From assembly GCF_003977615.1 (NCBI RefSeq), contig NZ_RYZR01000003.1:124001-188000 (forward strand): DNA of 64,000 bases, in the 5' to 3' direction. Positions 36,246 to 44,655 of this stretch are shown one piece after another (within the stretch, counting starts at the first letter, position 1; every line of letters starts with the position of its first letter). The stretch is from Dyella dinghuensis. Its GTDB lineage: Bacteria > Pseudomonadota > Gammaproteobacteria > Xanthomonadales > Rhodanobacteraceae. The translations under genes were made by a program, and so were the position numbers. The notes below the pieces were generated by a model. It saw only the letters and a list, made by a program, of their open reading frames with translations. It was not told the origin of the DNA and did not search any database.

Positions 36246-37496
36246 CTAAATTAATCGGTCTACGACAACAGCCTGCTTCCCTTGCAAAAAGCGGCGGACG
36301 TCAGGATCGCGCTCAAGACCAATCGCGACGTCGTAAGCATCGCGGGCGTCTCTATAAGCATGAGTTCGAGCTAGCAGCGCTGCGCGGGCGGCCCAATAAG
36401 GTTGGTATTGGGCGAGCCGGCCATCGGCGGCGAGTGCGTTTACTATCTCCAGTGCGGCAGCGGGCCCTTTCCACTCTGCAATCGCGACTGCACGGTTGAG
36501 TGCCACGACGGGCGAGCCGGAGAGCGCAAGCAACGCATCGTAGAGTTGCACTTCCACGGTCCAGTCCGTGCGTCCGGTGCGGCGGCGTTCGACGTGCGCG
36601 GATTGCAACGCCGCTTCGAGTTGATAGCGGCCTATGCGGCCAAGGGTGCTTGCATAGCGCAACAAGGCTTCAGCTTCCTCAATCATCGCTACGTTCCAGA
36701 GCAACACATCCTGCTCGGCCAGCGGCACATAGTCGCCGCTGGCACTACGCCGCGCACGGCGCCGCGCATCCGCGTGCAGCATCAGGGCTAACATGCCCAG
36801 TGCTTCCGGTTCCTGCGGCAGCAATGCAACCAGCAACCTTGCAAGAAACAACGCTTCATCGGTGAGGTCGCGCCGGGCCACATCGGTGCCACCGGGATCG
36901 CTCCACCCTTCCGCGAAGGCGGCGTAGATGGCATCCAACACGCCATCCAGCCGGTCCGCCAATTCATCGCGCGCGGGAATGGCGAAAGGAATGCCTGCTG
37001 CACGAATTTTTTGTTTGGCGCGGCCCAGACGTTTTCCCATCGCTTCGGGCGATGTGAGAAATGCCGACGCAATTGTCTTCGCGTCCAGTCCGAGCACGGC
37101 CTGCAACATCAACGGTGCGCGAATACCGGCATCGATGGCCGGATGTGCGCAGGCGAACAACAACGCAAGGCGTTTGTCGGGAATCTCTGCGTCGTGAATG
37201 GCTTCGGCCGATTCGGAGGTTTGATTCTCCACCAACATCTGCAATTGCGTGGTCACTGCCTCACCGCTGCGTCGATGGCGCATACCGTCGATGCTCTTTC
37301 GGCGCGCGACGGTCATCAACCATGCTTCCGGATTTGCCGGACATCCATGTACCGGCCAGTGTGCCAGCGCGGCAGCGAATGCTTCGGACACCGCGTCTTC
37401 GGCCGCCGCCACATCACGCGTGTCAGCGGCCAGGAAGGCGACGAGCTTACCGTAACTGCGACGCGCGACGGCGTCGACTACTTCGTGCGGTCGCAT
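36246..37496 (-). CDS. ECF42-like RNA polymerase sigma factor with TPR-like extension
   Basis: A 416-residue sigma factor. The N-terminal part has region 2 (FLAADTRDVAAAEDAVSEAF and AWLMTVARRKSIDGMRHRRS) and region 4 (LGLDAKTIASAFLTSPEAMGKRLGRAKQKIR). The long C-terminal ~230 residues are helical, rich in Ala and Arg, and contain SPVVALNRAVAIAEWKGPAAALEI, typical of ECF42 sigma factors whose extension is thought to control the sigma part in place of an anti-sigma factor. It overlaps the YCII gene by 19 bases, and the pair is conserved across phyla. Targets are not evident. Confidence 0.9.
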   Translation of the reverse strand: MRPHEVVDAVARRSYGKLVAFLAADTRDVAAAEDAVSEAFAAALAHWPVHGCPANPEAWLMTVARRKSIDGMRHRRSGEAVTTQLQMLVENQTSESAEAIHDAEIPDKRLALLFACAHPAIDAGIRAPLMLQAVLGLDAKTIASAFLTSPEAMGKRLGRAKQKIRAAGIPFAIPARDELADRLDGVLDAIYAAFAEGWSDPGGTDVARRDLTDEALFLARLLVALLPQEPEALGMLALMLHADARRRARRSASGDYVPLAEQDVLLWNVAMIEEAEALLRYASTLGRIGRYQLEAALQSAHVERRRTGRTDWTVEVQLYDALLALSGSPVVALNRAVAIAEWKGPAAALEIVNALAADGRLAQYQPYWAARAALLARTHAYRDARDAYDVAIGLERDPDVRRFLQGKQAVVVDRLI

Positions 37497-37858
37497 ACCG
37501 GTTCATACTCGGTCATATCCCAAACGGGACGCACTTCAATCGTGCCATGACCAGCGCCAGGGCAACGTGCGGCCCAAGCCAGGGCCTCATCCAAACCAGG
37601 CGCTTCGATAAGGTAATAACCGCCCAACTGCTCCCGGGTTTCCACGTAGGGACCGTCGAGTACTTGCGACTTGCCATCGACCACGCGCACGGTGGTCGCG
37701 GTACCGACATCCTGCAACCGGTTGGAACCCACCCACGCACCCGCCGTCTTCAACGCCTGCGTATACGCCACATAGGCTGCGACGCCCTGCTCCTGTTCGG
37801 CCTTCGTCATGCTGGACCAGCCGCTCTCGTCCGCATAAAGCATCAGTAGATATTGCAT
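37478..37858 (-). CDS. YCII/DGPF-domain protein, ECF42 partner
   Basis: A 126-residue protein of the YCII-related (DGPF) family. The N-terminus MQYLLMLYADESGW and the central DGPYVETREQLGGYYLIEAP (DGP at 68-70) are signatures. It precedes the ECF42-like sigma factor in the same operon and overlaps it by 19 bases. In other genomes DGPF genes are the conserved neighbours of ECF42 sigma factors and may be their targets or partners. A catalytic or signalling role is not established. Confidence 0.88.
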   Translation of the reverse strand: MQYLLMLYADESGWSSMTKAEQEQGVAAYVAYTQALKTAGAWVGSNRLQDVGTATTVRVVDGKSQVLDGPYVETREQLGGYYLIEAPGLDEALAWAARCPGAGHGTIEVRPVWDMTEYEPVCDRTK

Positions 37859-38090
37859 TGGGATTCTCCGTTAGAGACGGGCACCATGCGCCGCCACTCT
37901 TATGACGCGCGAAGCCCCACGACTTGGACAACCCATCTTATCGAGAATCGACTTCCCGATAGCCGCCGGTATGGGATGGTTTGGCATCACCCCCATAAAC
38001 GCGCCATTTCCGCTTATTTCATTCCCGCTTATTAAGCCATCTTCTATGGTTGCCCGTTCCGGCCAATAAACCATCGAACAGGAGCCTTCC

Positions 38091-38687
38091 ATGCGACCCG
38101 ACGTGATGGCAGGGGCGACCTTCCCCGACTACGAGCTGCCCGACCATACCGGCAAGCACCGCAAGCTCTCGGAGCTGCAGGCGCAGCAGCCGATGATTCT
38201 GGTCCTGAGCCGCGGAAGTTTCTGCCCCAAGGACCGCCGTCAGTCCGAAGGGCTGGTTCAATTGCATCGCGAGCTTGAGGTCGGGTATTGCCGGCTGGTG
38301 ACGATCAGCACCGACAACATTGCGGAGACCAATGAAAACCGTAGCGGCGTCGGCGCGCATTGGCCCTTTCTGTCGGACCCGCGGCGCACTGTGCAGAAAG
38401 ATCTCGATATCGCCGAATACACCGACACCGTCCACAATCCGATGATCCCGCACACGATCGTTCTCGAGCCCGGTCTGATCATCTACAAGATCTACAACGG
38501 CTACTGGTTCTTCGGCCGCCCGACCACGGAAGAACTGCGCCAGGACATGCGCGCTGTGTCGAAGAAGTGCCGGCCGGACTGGGATATTACAAATCCCGAA
38601 CTCAAGGCCGCATGGCAGCAAGGTAAAAAGGAACGCTTCTACCCGTACGGAAAGACGTACGCACAGACCCTCAGCGAACAGGATTAG
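38091..38687 (+). CDS. Redoxin / peroxiredoxin-like protein
   Basis: A 198-residue AhpC/TSA-type redoxin. It starts with GATFPDYELPDHTGKHRKLS, typical of the fold. The active region reads SRGSFCPKDRRQ, with a single Cys in place of the usual PxTxxC; the following Arg in DRRQ may be part of the peroxide pocket. Only one peroxidatic cysteine is clear, so it may be a 1-Cys enzyme. It ends one base before the convergent transketolase stop. Confidence 0.78.
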   Translation: MRPDVMAGATFPDYELPDHTGKHRKLSELQAQQPMILVLSRGSFCPKDRRQSEGLVQLHRELEVGYCRLVTISTDNIAETNENRSGVGAHWPFLSDPRRTVQKDLDIAEYTDTVHNPMIPHTIVLEPGLIIYKIYNGYWFFGRPTTEELRQDMRAVSKKCRPDWDITNPELKAAWQQGKKERFYPYGKTYAQTLSEQD

Positions 38688-40736
38688 TCACGCCGCCAAT
38701 AATGCTTTGGCGCGCGCGCAAACGTTGTCGACGGTAAACCCGTATTCGCGTATGACGATCTCGCCGGGCGCCGATGCACCGTAACGCTCCACGCCGAGCA
38801 TGTCGCCGTGCGGTCCGATATAACGATCCCAGCCTTGCGACACACCCAGTTCCACCGCAAGCCGCGCGGTGACCGACGGCGGCAACACCGCATCGCGTTC
38901 GGCTTTTGGCAGTGCCTCGAATAATTCCCAGCTTGGCATTGAGACACAACGCACGGCGATGCCCTGCTCTTGCAAAACATCCGCCGCGGCGACAATAAGG
39001 CCGACTTCGGAACCACTGGCGATCAGAATAAGTTGCGGCTTTCCGTTCGGCGCATCGCTCAAGACATACGCGCCACGACGCAAGCCATTCGCAGCGGCAT
39101 AACGATTGCGGTCAAGCGTAGGCACCGCCTGGCGAGTCAGCACCAAGGCCACCGGACGATCCCGCGTTTCCACCGCAACACGCCACGCCTCTGCGGTTTC
39201 ATTTGCATCGGCGGGACGAATGACAGTGAAGTTTGGAATGGCACGCAGATTCGCCAACTGCTCCACCGGTTGATGCGTCGGGCCGTCCTGACCCAAGCCG
39301 ATGCTGTCGTGCGTAAACACATGGATGACATGCAAGTGCGACAACGCTGCGAGCCGCATCGGCGGACGCATGTAATCGGAGAAGATGAAGAAGGTCGCAC
39401 CGTAGGCAATGACGCCGCCGTGCGCCGCCAATCCATTGACGATAGCGCCCATCGCATGTTCGCGGATGCCGTAGTGGATATTGCGCCCTTCGTAACTCCA
39501 ACCGCCCTTATCCGAACCCTGCAAATCCTCGCCTTTCACGGCGGGCGGATTGAAATCGCCGAAGCCTTTCAACACCGTCTTTGTCGAAGGATCGAGATCG
39601 GCCGAACCACCGGTCAGTGAGGGAAGTCTGGCCGCGATGGCGTTCATCACGTCGCGCGAAGCATCGCGCGTGGCGACGCCCTTGGCGCTCGCCGGAAATA
39701 TCGGTATCGATTCATCCCAGTGTGCGGGCAATTCACCGCGCAGGCTGCCTTGCAGTTCGGCAGAGAGCTCCGGAAATGCTTTCGCATAAGCATTCATATG
39801 CTCATTCCAAGCTGCTTCATCACGCGCGCCGCGATCGATCGCTTCGCGGAAATGCGTCAGTGCTTGATCCGGTATCAGGAACTGAGGTTCTTCGGGCCAG
39901 CCCAGCTTCTGCTTCGTCTTTAGTACGTTCGGCTCGCCCAGTGGCGAACCATGCGATTCAAAACTGTCCTGCTCCGGCGAGCCATAACCGATATGCGTAC
40001 GCACCACGATAAACGTCGGCCGCTCGGTTTCATCTTTCGCTGCCTGCAAAGCCGCCTGAATCGCAGCCAGATCATTACCGTCCGCCACATTCACGATATG
40101 CCAGCCATAGGCCGCGTAGCGCGCAGCACGATCCTCGGAGAAGGTAATGTCCGTGCCCGCCGACAACGTCACGCGGTTGTCGTCATAGATGAAAGTGAGC
40201 TTGCCGAGCTTGAGATGACCCGCAAGCGAAGACGCTTCCGCCACGACACCTTCCATCATGTCGCCATCGCTGACCATCGCATACGTTCGATGATCGATGA
40301 CCATATGTCCCGGACGGTTGTAGCGCGCCGCTAGCTGCGCTTCGGCCATCGCCATGCCAACCGCGTTCGCCGCTCCCTGCCCTAGTGGACCTGTGGTGAT
40401 TTCCACGCCCGGTGTATGCCCGAGTTCGGGATGTCCCGGCGTCATGCTGCCCCATTCGCGAAATTGCTTGATCTGGTCCAGCGGCAAGTCGTAACCCGTT
40501 AGATGAAGCAGGCTGTACAGCATCGCCGATGCATGCCCCGGCGAAAGCACGAAGCGATCGCGGTTCGCCCATTTAGGATTGCGAGGGTGGTGGTGCAGCC
40601 AGCGCGTCCACAACACGTAAGCCGTCGGCGAGGCACCCAGCGGCATGCCGGGGTGGCCGCTATCAGCCTTCTGCACCATATCGACGGATAGAAAGCGGAT
40701 GGTATTGATGCACTGCTGGTCGAGTTCTGCGGTCAT
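38688..40736 (-). CDS. tkt: Transketolase
   Basis: A 682-residue thiamine-diphosphate enzyme that moves a two-carbon ketol unit between sugar phosphates in the pentose phosphate pathway and Calvin-like exchanges. Key features: [20 protein letters not shown] near the start, [16 protein letters not shown], the ThDP motif GDG...N in [10 protein letters not shown] with YDDN, and the pyrimidine-domain [20 protein letters not shown] (catalytic His and Glu). The length is usual. The frame is open to 40817, but ATG 40736 begins the conserved protein with GCAGG upstream. It stands alone; a long hairpin-rich upstream region follows. Confidence 0.94.
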   Translation of the reverse strand: MTAELDQQCINTIRFLSVDMVQKADSGHPGMPLGASPTAYVLWTRWLHHHPRNPKWANRDRFVLSPGHASAMLYSLLHLTGYDLPLDQIKQFREWGSMTPGHPELGHTPGVEITTGPLGQGAANAVGMAMAEAQLAARYNRPGHMVIDHRTYAMVSDGDMMEGVVAEASSLAGHLKLGKLTFIYDDNRVTLSAGTDITFSEDRAARYAAYGWHIVNVADGNDLAAIQAALQAAKDETERPTFIVVRTHIGYGSPEQDSFESHGSPLGEPNVLKTKQKLGWPEEPQFLIPDQALTHFREAIDRGARDEAAWNEHMNAYAKAFPELSAELQGSLRGELPAHWDESIPIFPASAKGVATRDASRDVMNAIAARLPSLTGGSADLDPSTKTVLKGFGDFNPPAVKGEDLQGSDKGGWSYEGRNIHYGIREHAMGAIVNGLAAHGGVIAYGATFFIFSDYMRPPMRLAALSHLHVIHVFTHDSIGLGQDGPTHQPVEQLANLRAIPNFTVIRPADANETAEAWRVAVETRDRPVALVLTRQAVPTLDRNRYAAANGLRRGAYVLSDAPNGKPQLILIASGSEVGLIVAAADVLQEQGIAVRCVSMPSWELFEALPKAERDAVLPPSVTARLAVELGVSQGWDRYIGPHGDMLGVERYGASAPGEIVIREYGFTVDNVCARAKALLAA

Positions 40737-41053
40737 GGGAATAACCTGCTGATGCACAAGATGGTGCGCGCGTTGATGCGCATGTTCCATGCGTGCCGAC
40801 CAAAAGAACCTCGGCACATGACCGAGTCACGTACCGATGTGCATGGGCAACGCCCATCATGCACACAGTGCGCGTGATAGAAGTAGAAAAAAAAAAGAAA
40901 TTAGAGCGAAGCTGCGATCATCCGTGTCTGTTGTCGCAGCTGCTTCTTCGGGAGTTACTGGCCACGCCACCACCCGTCCATATCGCGTAGATAGCGGAAC
41001 CTGGCCACAGGATGGACGCCGGCATCATCAGTACATCGGCTTTCCAACCTGTG
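40737..41053. other. Region between transketolase and the PnbB-like gene
   Basis: It contains a long imperfect hairpin at 40838-40865 (TGTGCAT-GGGC / GCCC-ATGCACA with a 3-base bulge) and an A-run at 40888-40897, which together would lie in the transketolase 5' leader. No gene is seen. Confidence 0.4.
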
Positions 41054-41599
41054 TTACGACGGTTTGACGTCAAACGCAATCCGCCCAGCCGGCAGGAAAG
41101 TAATCGAGACAACCGCGCCACCCTTCGCTTCCGGAAAGTGATGGCTTCCCGGCGCCGGCGTTGTCCAGCCGCCATGACACCAGCCATTCGGACCGGCAAG
41201 CGCAGCGCCTTCATTCAGCGGCACCACCAGATTGATCTCGCCATATGGGTGCGAGTGATAGCCGCCGCGGAAACTGTCTTCGGGATTGTTCTGGGTGTTG
41301 TCGGTGCTGTCCATCAGCACGCCCGTCATGCTGAAGAAAAACGTCTCCGCACTCGGCGCAACAAGCTGTGCGCGACGGTAACGTGAGCCACCGATTTCAA
41401 CGTCAGCCACCCAGCCCTCTTTCACGCCGAGGGTAATCAGTCGCGACAGATCTTTGTACAACTCGCTTTCAACACCGTATGTCGAATTCAACCATTGCTC
41501 GACCTCGGCGCTCGTGGTCTTGTCCTTGATCTCTTGCAGCAGAGGAATGCAGCGAGCGATGAATTCGTCTTTGGTACTGGTCAACGTGGTCTGAGACAT
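41054..41599 (-). CDS. PnbB-like (DUF4863) protein, 4-hydroxylaminobenzoate lyase family
   Basis: A 181-residue protein of the DUF4863/PnbB family. The core has RRAQLVAPSAETFFFSMTGV and a cupin-like HSHPYGEINLVVPL, where two His and a Glu could bind metal, then GPNGWCHGGWTTPAPGSHHF. PnbB of Pseudomonas converts 4-hydroxylaminobenzoate to protocatechuate and ammonia in nitrobenzoate breakdown; whether this member shares that activity is not known. ATG 41599 with AAGGA upstream is chosen over 41620. It is likely repressed by the divergent TetR gene (see operator 41821). Confidence 0.75.
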   Translation of the reverse strand: MSQTTLTSTKDEFIARCIPLLQEIKDKTTSAEVEQWLNSTYGVESELYKDLSRLITLGVKEGWVADVEIGGSRYRRAQLVAPSAETFFFSMTGVLMDSTDNTQNNPEDSFRGGYHSHPYGEINLVVPLNEGAALAGPNGWCHGGWTTPAPGSHHFPEAKGGAVVSITFLPAGRIAFDVKPS

Positions 41600-41616
41600 T
41601 TCTGTGAATCCTTCGA

Positions 41617-41814
41617 TCAAGCGCCATGCACACGCGCACGATCGATCAGCGGGAAACCGCCAAGCGGTCCCTTGGGTTTCTTTGCAAACCGGATCAAAGC
41701 TGTCGATCCAGGCATCGACAAGGTTGCAAGCGCATAGAGATGATTCGTCGCAAACACGACGGACTGCTCGTCGATCAGTATGGCTAAGGCATCTGCTTTG
41801 ATCGGCGCAGATAC
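41617..41814 (-). pseudogene. Start-less reading frame in operon position upstream of the PnbB-like gene
   Basis: After a TAG at 41820-41818 the minus-strand frame is open for 65 codons and ends TGA at 41619-41617, just 17 bases before the PnbB-like ATG. The sequence reads as true protein (DALAILIDEQSVVFATNHLY, later RFAKKPKGPLGGFPLIDRA) with normal codon use, but no ATG, GTG or TTG precedes the conserved-looking part, and its start overlaps the -10 box. It may be the 3' end of a gene that lost its 5' part, or use an unusual start codon. The family is not recognised. Confidence 0.45.
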
Positions 41815-41843
41815 ATACTAAACCGAGCGGTTCGGTATGTCAA
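41815..41843 (-). promoter_or_regulatory. Promoter with TetR operator filling the spacer
   Basis: On the minus strand TTGACA (41843-41838, perfect consensus) and TAGTAT (41820-41815) are 17 bases apart. The spacer, 41837-41821, is AACCGAGCGGTTCGGTA read on plus: 6 of 8 dyad pairs match the perfect site at 41899. A bound repressor would block polymerase directly. Confidence 0.7.
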
Positions 41844-41898
41844 TGCCGCGTCAATCATAGTCGCAATAAATACCTCTAAAACCCCGTTAAACTTTATA

Positions 41899-41915
41899 AA
41901 CCGAACGGTTCGGTT
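41899..41915. promoter_or_regulatory. TetR-family operator (perfect dyad)
   Basis: AACCGAACGGTTCGGTT is a perfect 8-bp inverted repeat with one central base. It lies 46 bases upstream of the TetR start and 78 bases from the related site at 41821-41837. TetR regulators usually bind such 15-17-bp dyads to repress their own gene. Confidence 0.75.
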
Positions 41916-41961
41916 CGGGTCTTCTGCTACGCTGACGGCGATCCCTGTGCCGGAACCCTCC

Positions 41962-42654
41962 ATGCCCCGCTCCCCGCGCCGCCAATCCCCTGACGCCACC
42001 AGGGAATCGAACCCTGCGACACATACGGTCTCACAAGCGCCCGACAAGGCAGCAGCCGTGCTCGCGGGCGCCCGCGAAATCTTTCTGGCACTCGGCTTCA
42101 GCGCAGCCACCACTGACATGATTCAGCAGGCCGCTGGCGTATCCAAATCGACGGTCTACTCGCACTATCCAAATAAAGAAGCGTTGTTTACAGCGATGGT
42201 CGAAGCCGAGTGCGAATACGCCCTCCAGACCGTACGTAACCTGAAGTTCTCCGACAAAGACCTGGAATCGATTCTGGAAGAATCCGCACGCGCATATCTG
42301 GACATCGTGCTATCACCCGAATCCCTGGCGCTATATCGCGTCGTTGTAGCAGAAGCCCCGCGATTCCCCGAACTCGCCAGGCGCTTTTACGTTGCTGGGC
42401 CTGGAGCCATGAACGGCATGGTGGCGGAGTTACTCGATCGTGCCACGTCAAAAGAGGAACTCGACTTCAGCAGCGTCGGGCGTGATGCGGCAGCTGCACT
42501 ATTTGTAAATATGGTTCGAGGCGAAGCGCAGATGCAATCGCTGACGCATCCGAACTCACGGCCATCCGCTGCACAGCGCGACCGCTGGGTACGTGAGGCA
42601 GTTGCGAGCTTCCTGCTTGCATTTAGAAAATTCAAAACGCGGGTGCGGCGGTAA
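41962..42654 (+). CDS. TetR-family transcriptional regulator
   Basis: A 230-residue regulator. The N-terminal tail is long and basic (RSPRRQSPDATRES). The DNA-binding helix-turn-helix (about 45-85) has AAVLAGAREIFLALGFSAAT and IQQAAGVSKSTVYSHYPNKE, typical of TetR/AcrR. The C-terminal ligand pocket (about 95-215) is helical, like the AefR/TetR_C_7 group. ATG 41962 has GGAA upstream; a GTG at 41947 is an alternative. Two operator-like dyads upstream suggest that it represses itself and the divergent PnbB-like gene until an aromatic-type effector binds. Confidence 0.92.
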   Translation: MPRSPRRQSPDATRESNPATHTVSQAPDKAAAVLAGAREIFLALGFSAATTDMIQQAAGVSKSTVYSHYPNKEALFTAMVEAECEYALQTVRNLKFSDKDLESILEESARAYLDIVLSPESLALYRVVVAEAPRFPELARRFYVAGPGAMNGMVAELLDRATSKEELDFSSVGRDAAAALFVNMVRGEAQMQSLTHPNSRPSAAQRDRWVREAVASFLLAFRKFKTRVRR

Positions 42655-42685
42655 CAGTCGCAATGACAGTAGCCAATGTTATTTT

Positions 42686-42708
42686 AAAAAGGGCTCTGCC
42701 CCTTTTTT
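42686..42708. terminator. Bidirectional terminator
   Basis: AAAAAGGG at 42686-42693 pairs with CCCTTTTT at 42700-42707, with A- and T-runs on both sides. It sits between the convergent TetR and 2H phosphoesterase genes and could end both transcripts. Confidence 0.8.
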
Positions 42709-42716
42709 GTTGGAGG

Positions 42717-43289
42717 TCACGGTTGTGTTTTGTCGTGCGCCAAGAGTTCGCGTTGGTAGTACGCACCAAATGGATAGTCGCGTTGTCGAACCCACTTGCC
42801 ATTACGGGACATGAGCAACGTTAGCTCGTTGCATGACGTGGTGACGTTTCCTTGCTGCACGAGACGTGTCGATGCCAGGTTGCGGATACGCTTCACGTCT
42901 TCGGCTGGTAGCTTCCGGCCAACGGTGACGTGCGGCTTAAAGGGATGATCGTCTGCCCTGGCGGGGTAGCGTTCCGCGATCCGCTTGGCTAACGCTTCGA
43001 TGGGAGCAGCCGGTTCGGGCTCCAGGTAAACGACACGCGGAAACTCGGCGACGCGCGCAAGTGTGACAACAATAGTCGGCGTCGATGCACAGATGGAGGC
43101 GATGTAGTCGTGATCCGTTGCGGTGATGCGGTTGGCGGATAGCCAGTCGAAACGAATGGTTATATGAGCACCTAGTTCGCGCTTTGCCGATGGGTCGTAT
43201 TGATCGCGCAAGTCCCCGATCACATGGTCGGCGTCCGGCAGCATAAGCGCCAATAGCGTCAGCGATTGGGCCAGGATTGGGCTACTCAT
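42717..43289 (-). CDS. 2'-5' RNA ligase-like 2H phosphoesterase
   Basis: A 190-residue protein of the 2H phosphoesterase superfamily (LigT/ThpR-like). Two His-x-Thr motifs are present: HIT at 42-44 (AHITIRFDWL) and HVT at 120-122 (KPHVTVGRKL). These residues act on 2',3'-cyclic or 2'-5' linked nucleotides in RNA. In the second half, FGAYYQREL is an end motif. The natural substrate is unknown. The start at 43289 gives a typical length. Its stop faces the TetR terminator. Confidence 0.85.
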   Translation of the reverse strand: MSSPILAQSLTLLALMLPDADHVIGDLRDQYDPSAKRELGAHITIRFDWLSANRITATDHDYIASICASTPTIVVTLARVAEFPRVVYLEPEPAAPIEALAKRIAERYPARADDHPFKPHVTVGRKLPAEDVKRIRNLASTRLVQQGNVTTSCNELTLLMSRNGKWVRQRDYPFGAYYQRELLAHDKTQP

Positions 43290-43322
43290 CGGCGAAGCAT
43301 GCCATATGGCGCGTTTCCGTAA

Positions 43323-43391
43323 AATAACGGCGCCAGGTACCGCTATCTTGCTACCTTTTCGTCAATCAAAGAGCACGTCGTGCGCAAGAAT
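43323..43391. repeat. Upstream copy of a direct repeat flanking the P460 gene
   Basis: Counterpart of 44194-44265. It begins with an imperfect palindrome (ACGGCGCCAGGTACCGC) and covers the truncated paralogue's 3' end. Confidence 0.65.
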
Positions 43392-43463
43392 TGCTCTGAG
43401 TTCGGGGTACCAGAAGCGGTGCCAGGTTGGGCTTTCCGAGTTGTAAATATCGATGCCAGACCC
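43362..43463 (-). pseudogene. Truncated paralogue of the gene at 44236-44481
   Basis: A 33-codon minus-strand fragment after a TAA, ending TWHRFWYPELRAILAHDVLFD. Its end matches the end of the 81-residue gene at 44236 (PAELWIILEHDVFFD), and the similarity continues about 40 bases beyond the stop. No start codon or upstream part is left, so it is a remnant of a duplicated gene. Confidence 0.6.
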
Positions 43464-43652
43464 TTAAGTCAATCGCCTGCCGTTTTGGCGGAGTTTGCGC
43501 GTATGACCAAGACGGTTCGACGATACCTTTGTCCAATTGTTCGCCATGACCCCGTTTAGCCTAATACCATCAGTGGCAAGTGCATCTTGCGCTTCCAAAG
43601 TGAATTGCTGGTGGCAGACCGGACGATTACGGCGTTTACGGAAGGAGGTTCC

Positions 43653-44171
43653 ATGAAAAAGATGTCCATCCTCATGGTTGTTGCCGTCGCGGCGGTAGGT
43701 ATTGGCAGCGTCGTGACCTTTGCGGAAGCAGGCAATGATTACGAAAGCGACCAGATCTTCGCGGGTCAGCTCCCGGCCGGATACCGCGACTGGAAGCTGG
43801 TCTCTGTGGCGCATGAGGAAGGCAAGCTCAACGATATTCGCGCCATTCTCGGCAACGATGTCGCGATAAAAGCCTATCGGGATGGGAAGCTTCCATTTCC
43901 GGACGGTTCGATCATTGCGCGGATTGCCTGGACTTATGTCCCCTCCGAAGCGAACGACAAAGCCTTTGGTCAGCAGCAATCCTTCGTTGCGGGCGCGCCG
44001 ACCAACGTGCAGTTTATGGTGAAGGATTCAAAGAAATATGTGTCGACCGGTGGCTGGGGATACACGCAATTCGACGATGGCAAACCCGCTCACGTGGTGG
44101 TGCAAAACTGCTTTTCTTGCCATGTTCCGGCCAAGGCCAACGACTATCTCTTCACTCATTATTCGCCCTGA
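43653..44171 (+). CDS. Cytochrome P460-family c-type haem protein
   Basis: A 172-residue periplasmic protein. The signal peptide (about 1-27) is followed by the P460 fold: LPAGYRDWKLVSVAH, LPFPDGSIIARIAW, and GGWGYTQFDDGKPAH. The C-terminus carries one haem-binding motif CFSCH (Cys153, Cys156, His157) with HVPAKANDYLFTHYSP, characteristic of cytochrome P460 and cytochrome c' beta. P460 enzymes of nitrifiers oxidise hydroxylamine; homologues elsewhere may bind NO. GGAGG six bases before the ATG sets the start. Direct repeats flank it (43323 and 44194). Confidence 0.9.
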   Translation: MKKMSILMVVAVAAVGIGSVVTFAEAGNDYESDQIFAGQLPAGYRDWKLVSVAHEEGKLNDIRAILGNDVAIKAYRDGKLPFPDGSIIARIAWTYVPSEANDKAFGQQQSFVAGAPTNVQFMVKDSKKYVSTGGWGYTQFDDGKPAHVVVQNCFSCHVPAKANDYLFTHYSP

Positions 44172-44193
44172 AGTCGGCGACATAATGTCCAGA

Positions 44194-44265
44194 AATAATG
44201 ACGGTATCAGGTGCCGTTATCGCCCGGCTTTTTCGTCAATCAAAGAACACGTCGTGCTCAAGAAT
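44194..44265. repeat. Downstream copy of a direct repeat flanking the P460 gene
   Basis: Bases 44194-44265 match 43323-43391 in the same orientation: TTTTCGTCAATCAAAGA, then CACGTCGTGC and CAAGAAT are shared, along with a palindromic GGTATCAGGTGCCGT-like start. The repeat spans the 3' end of the gene at 44236 and sequence past it. Confidence 0.65.
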
Positions 44266-44481
44266 GATCCAAAGTTCGGCGGGACATAACAGCCGGTCTT
44301 TCCTTAGACGATATTCCACGGCCGCGGCCACCGCCTGGCAATTCTTTGGCGTCACTTCGCATAGATGCGAACGCAGGAAATCGATGACAAAACGCTGGAG
44401 CTGCCACGGAAGGCGATCGAATGGCGTATCGCCTTTTCGTAGCTGTGTTTGCCTGAGCAGCTTTCTTGCGGCAGTTTCCAT
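44236..44481 (-). CDS. Small hypothetical protein
   Basis: An 81-residue basic-acidic protein, METAARKLLRQTQLRKGDTP then FDRLPWQLQRFVIDFLRSHL, ending in AELWIILEHDVFFD. No signal peptide or membrane helix. The ribosome site is weak (GGTAGGGC). A truncated relative lies at 43362-43463. The family is not recognised, and its 3' end is part of a direct repeat that may be mobile or recombinogenic. Confidence 0.5.
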   Translation of the reverse strand: METAARKLLRQTQLRKGDTPFDRLPWQLQRFVIDFLRSHLCEVTPKNCQAVAAAVEYRLRKDRLLCPAELWIILEHDVFFD

Positions 44482-44562
44482 GCCCTACCCCTTAGCTCGT
44501 GGCTAAAAGGCTGCATAAAATGTTCCACCTATTAGTTTCAATTGGTTGGAATCACGCTAACG

Positions 44563-44574
44563 TGTCCGCGGACA
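44563..44574. repeat. 12-bp perfect palindrome next to a repeated half
   Basis: TGTCCGCGGACA, followed by TTTTGG and a further CGGACA at 44580-44585. It sits in a 170-base gap. It may be a protein-binding site or the worn end of a mobile element. Confidence 0.4.
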
Positions 44575-44655
44575 TTTTGGCGGACAGTACGGACAACGGG
44601 CACGGATATTGAAGGGGTTTTCGTCGGCCGTCTTCGCCTACCCTTTTGTCGCCAA

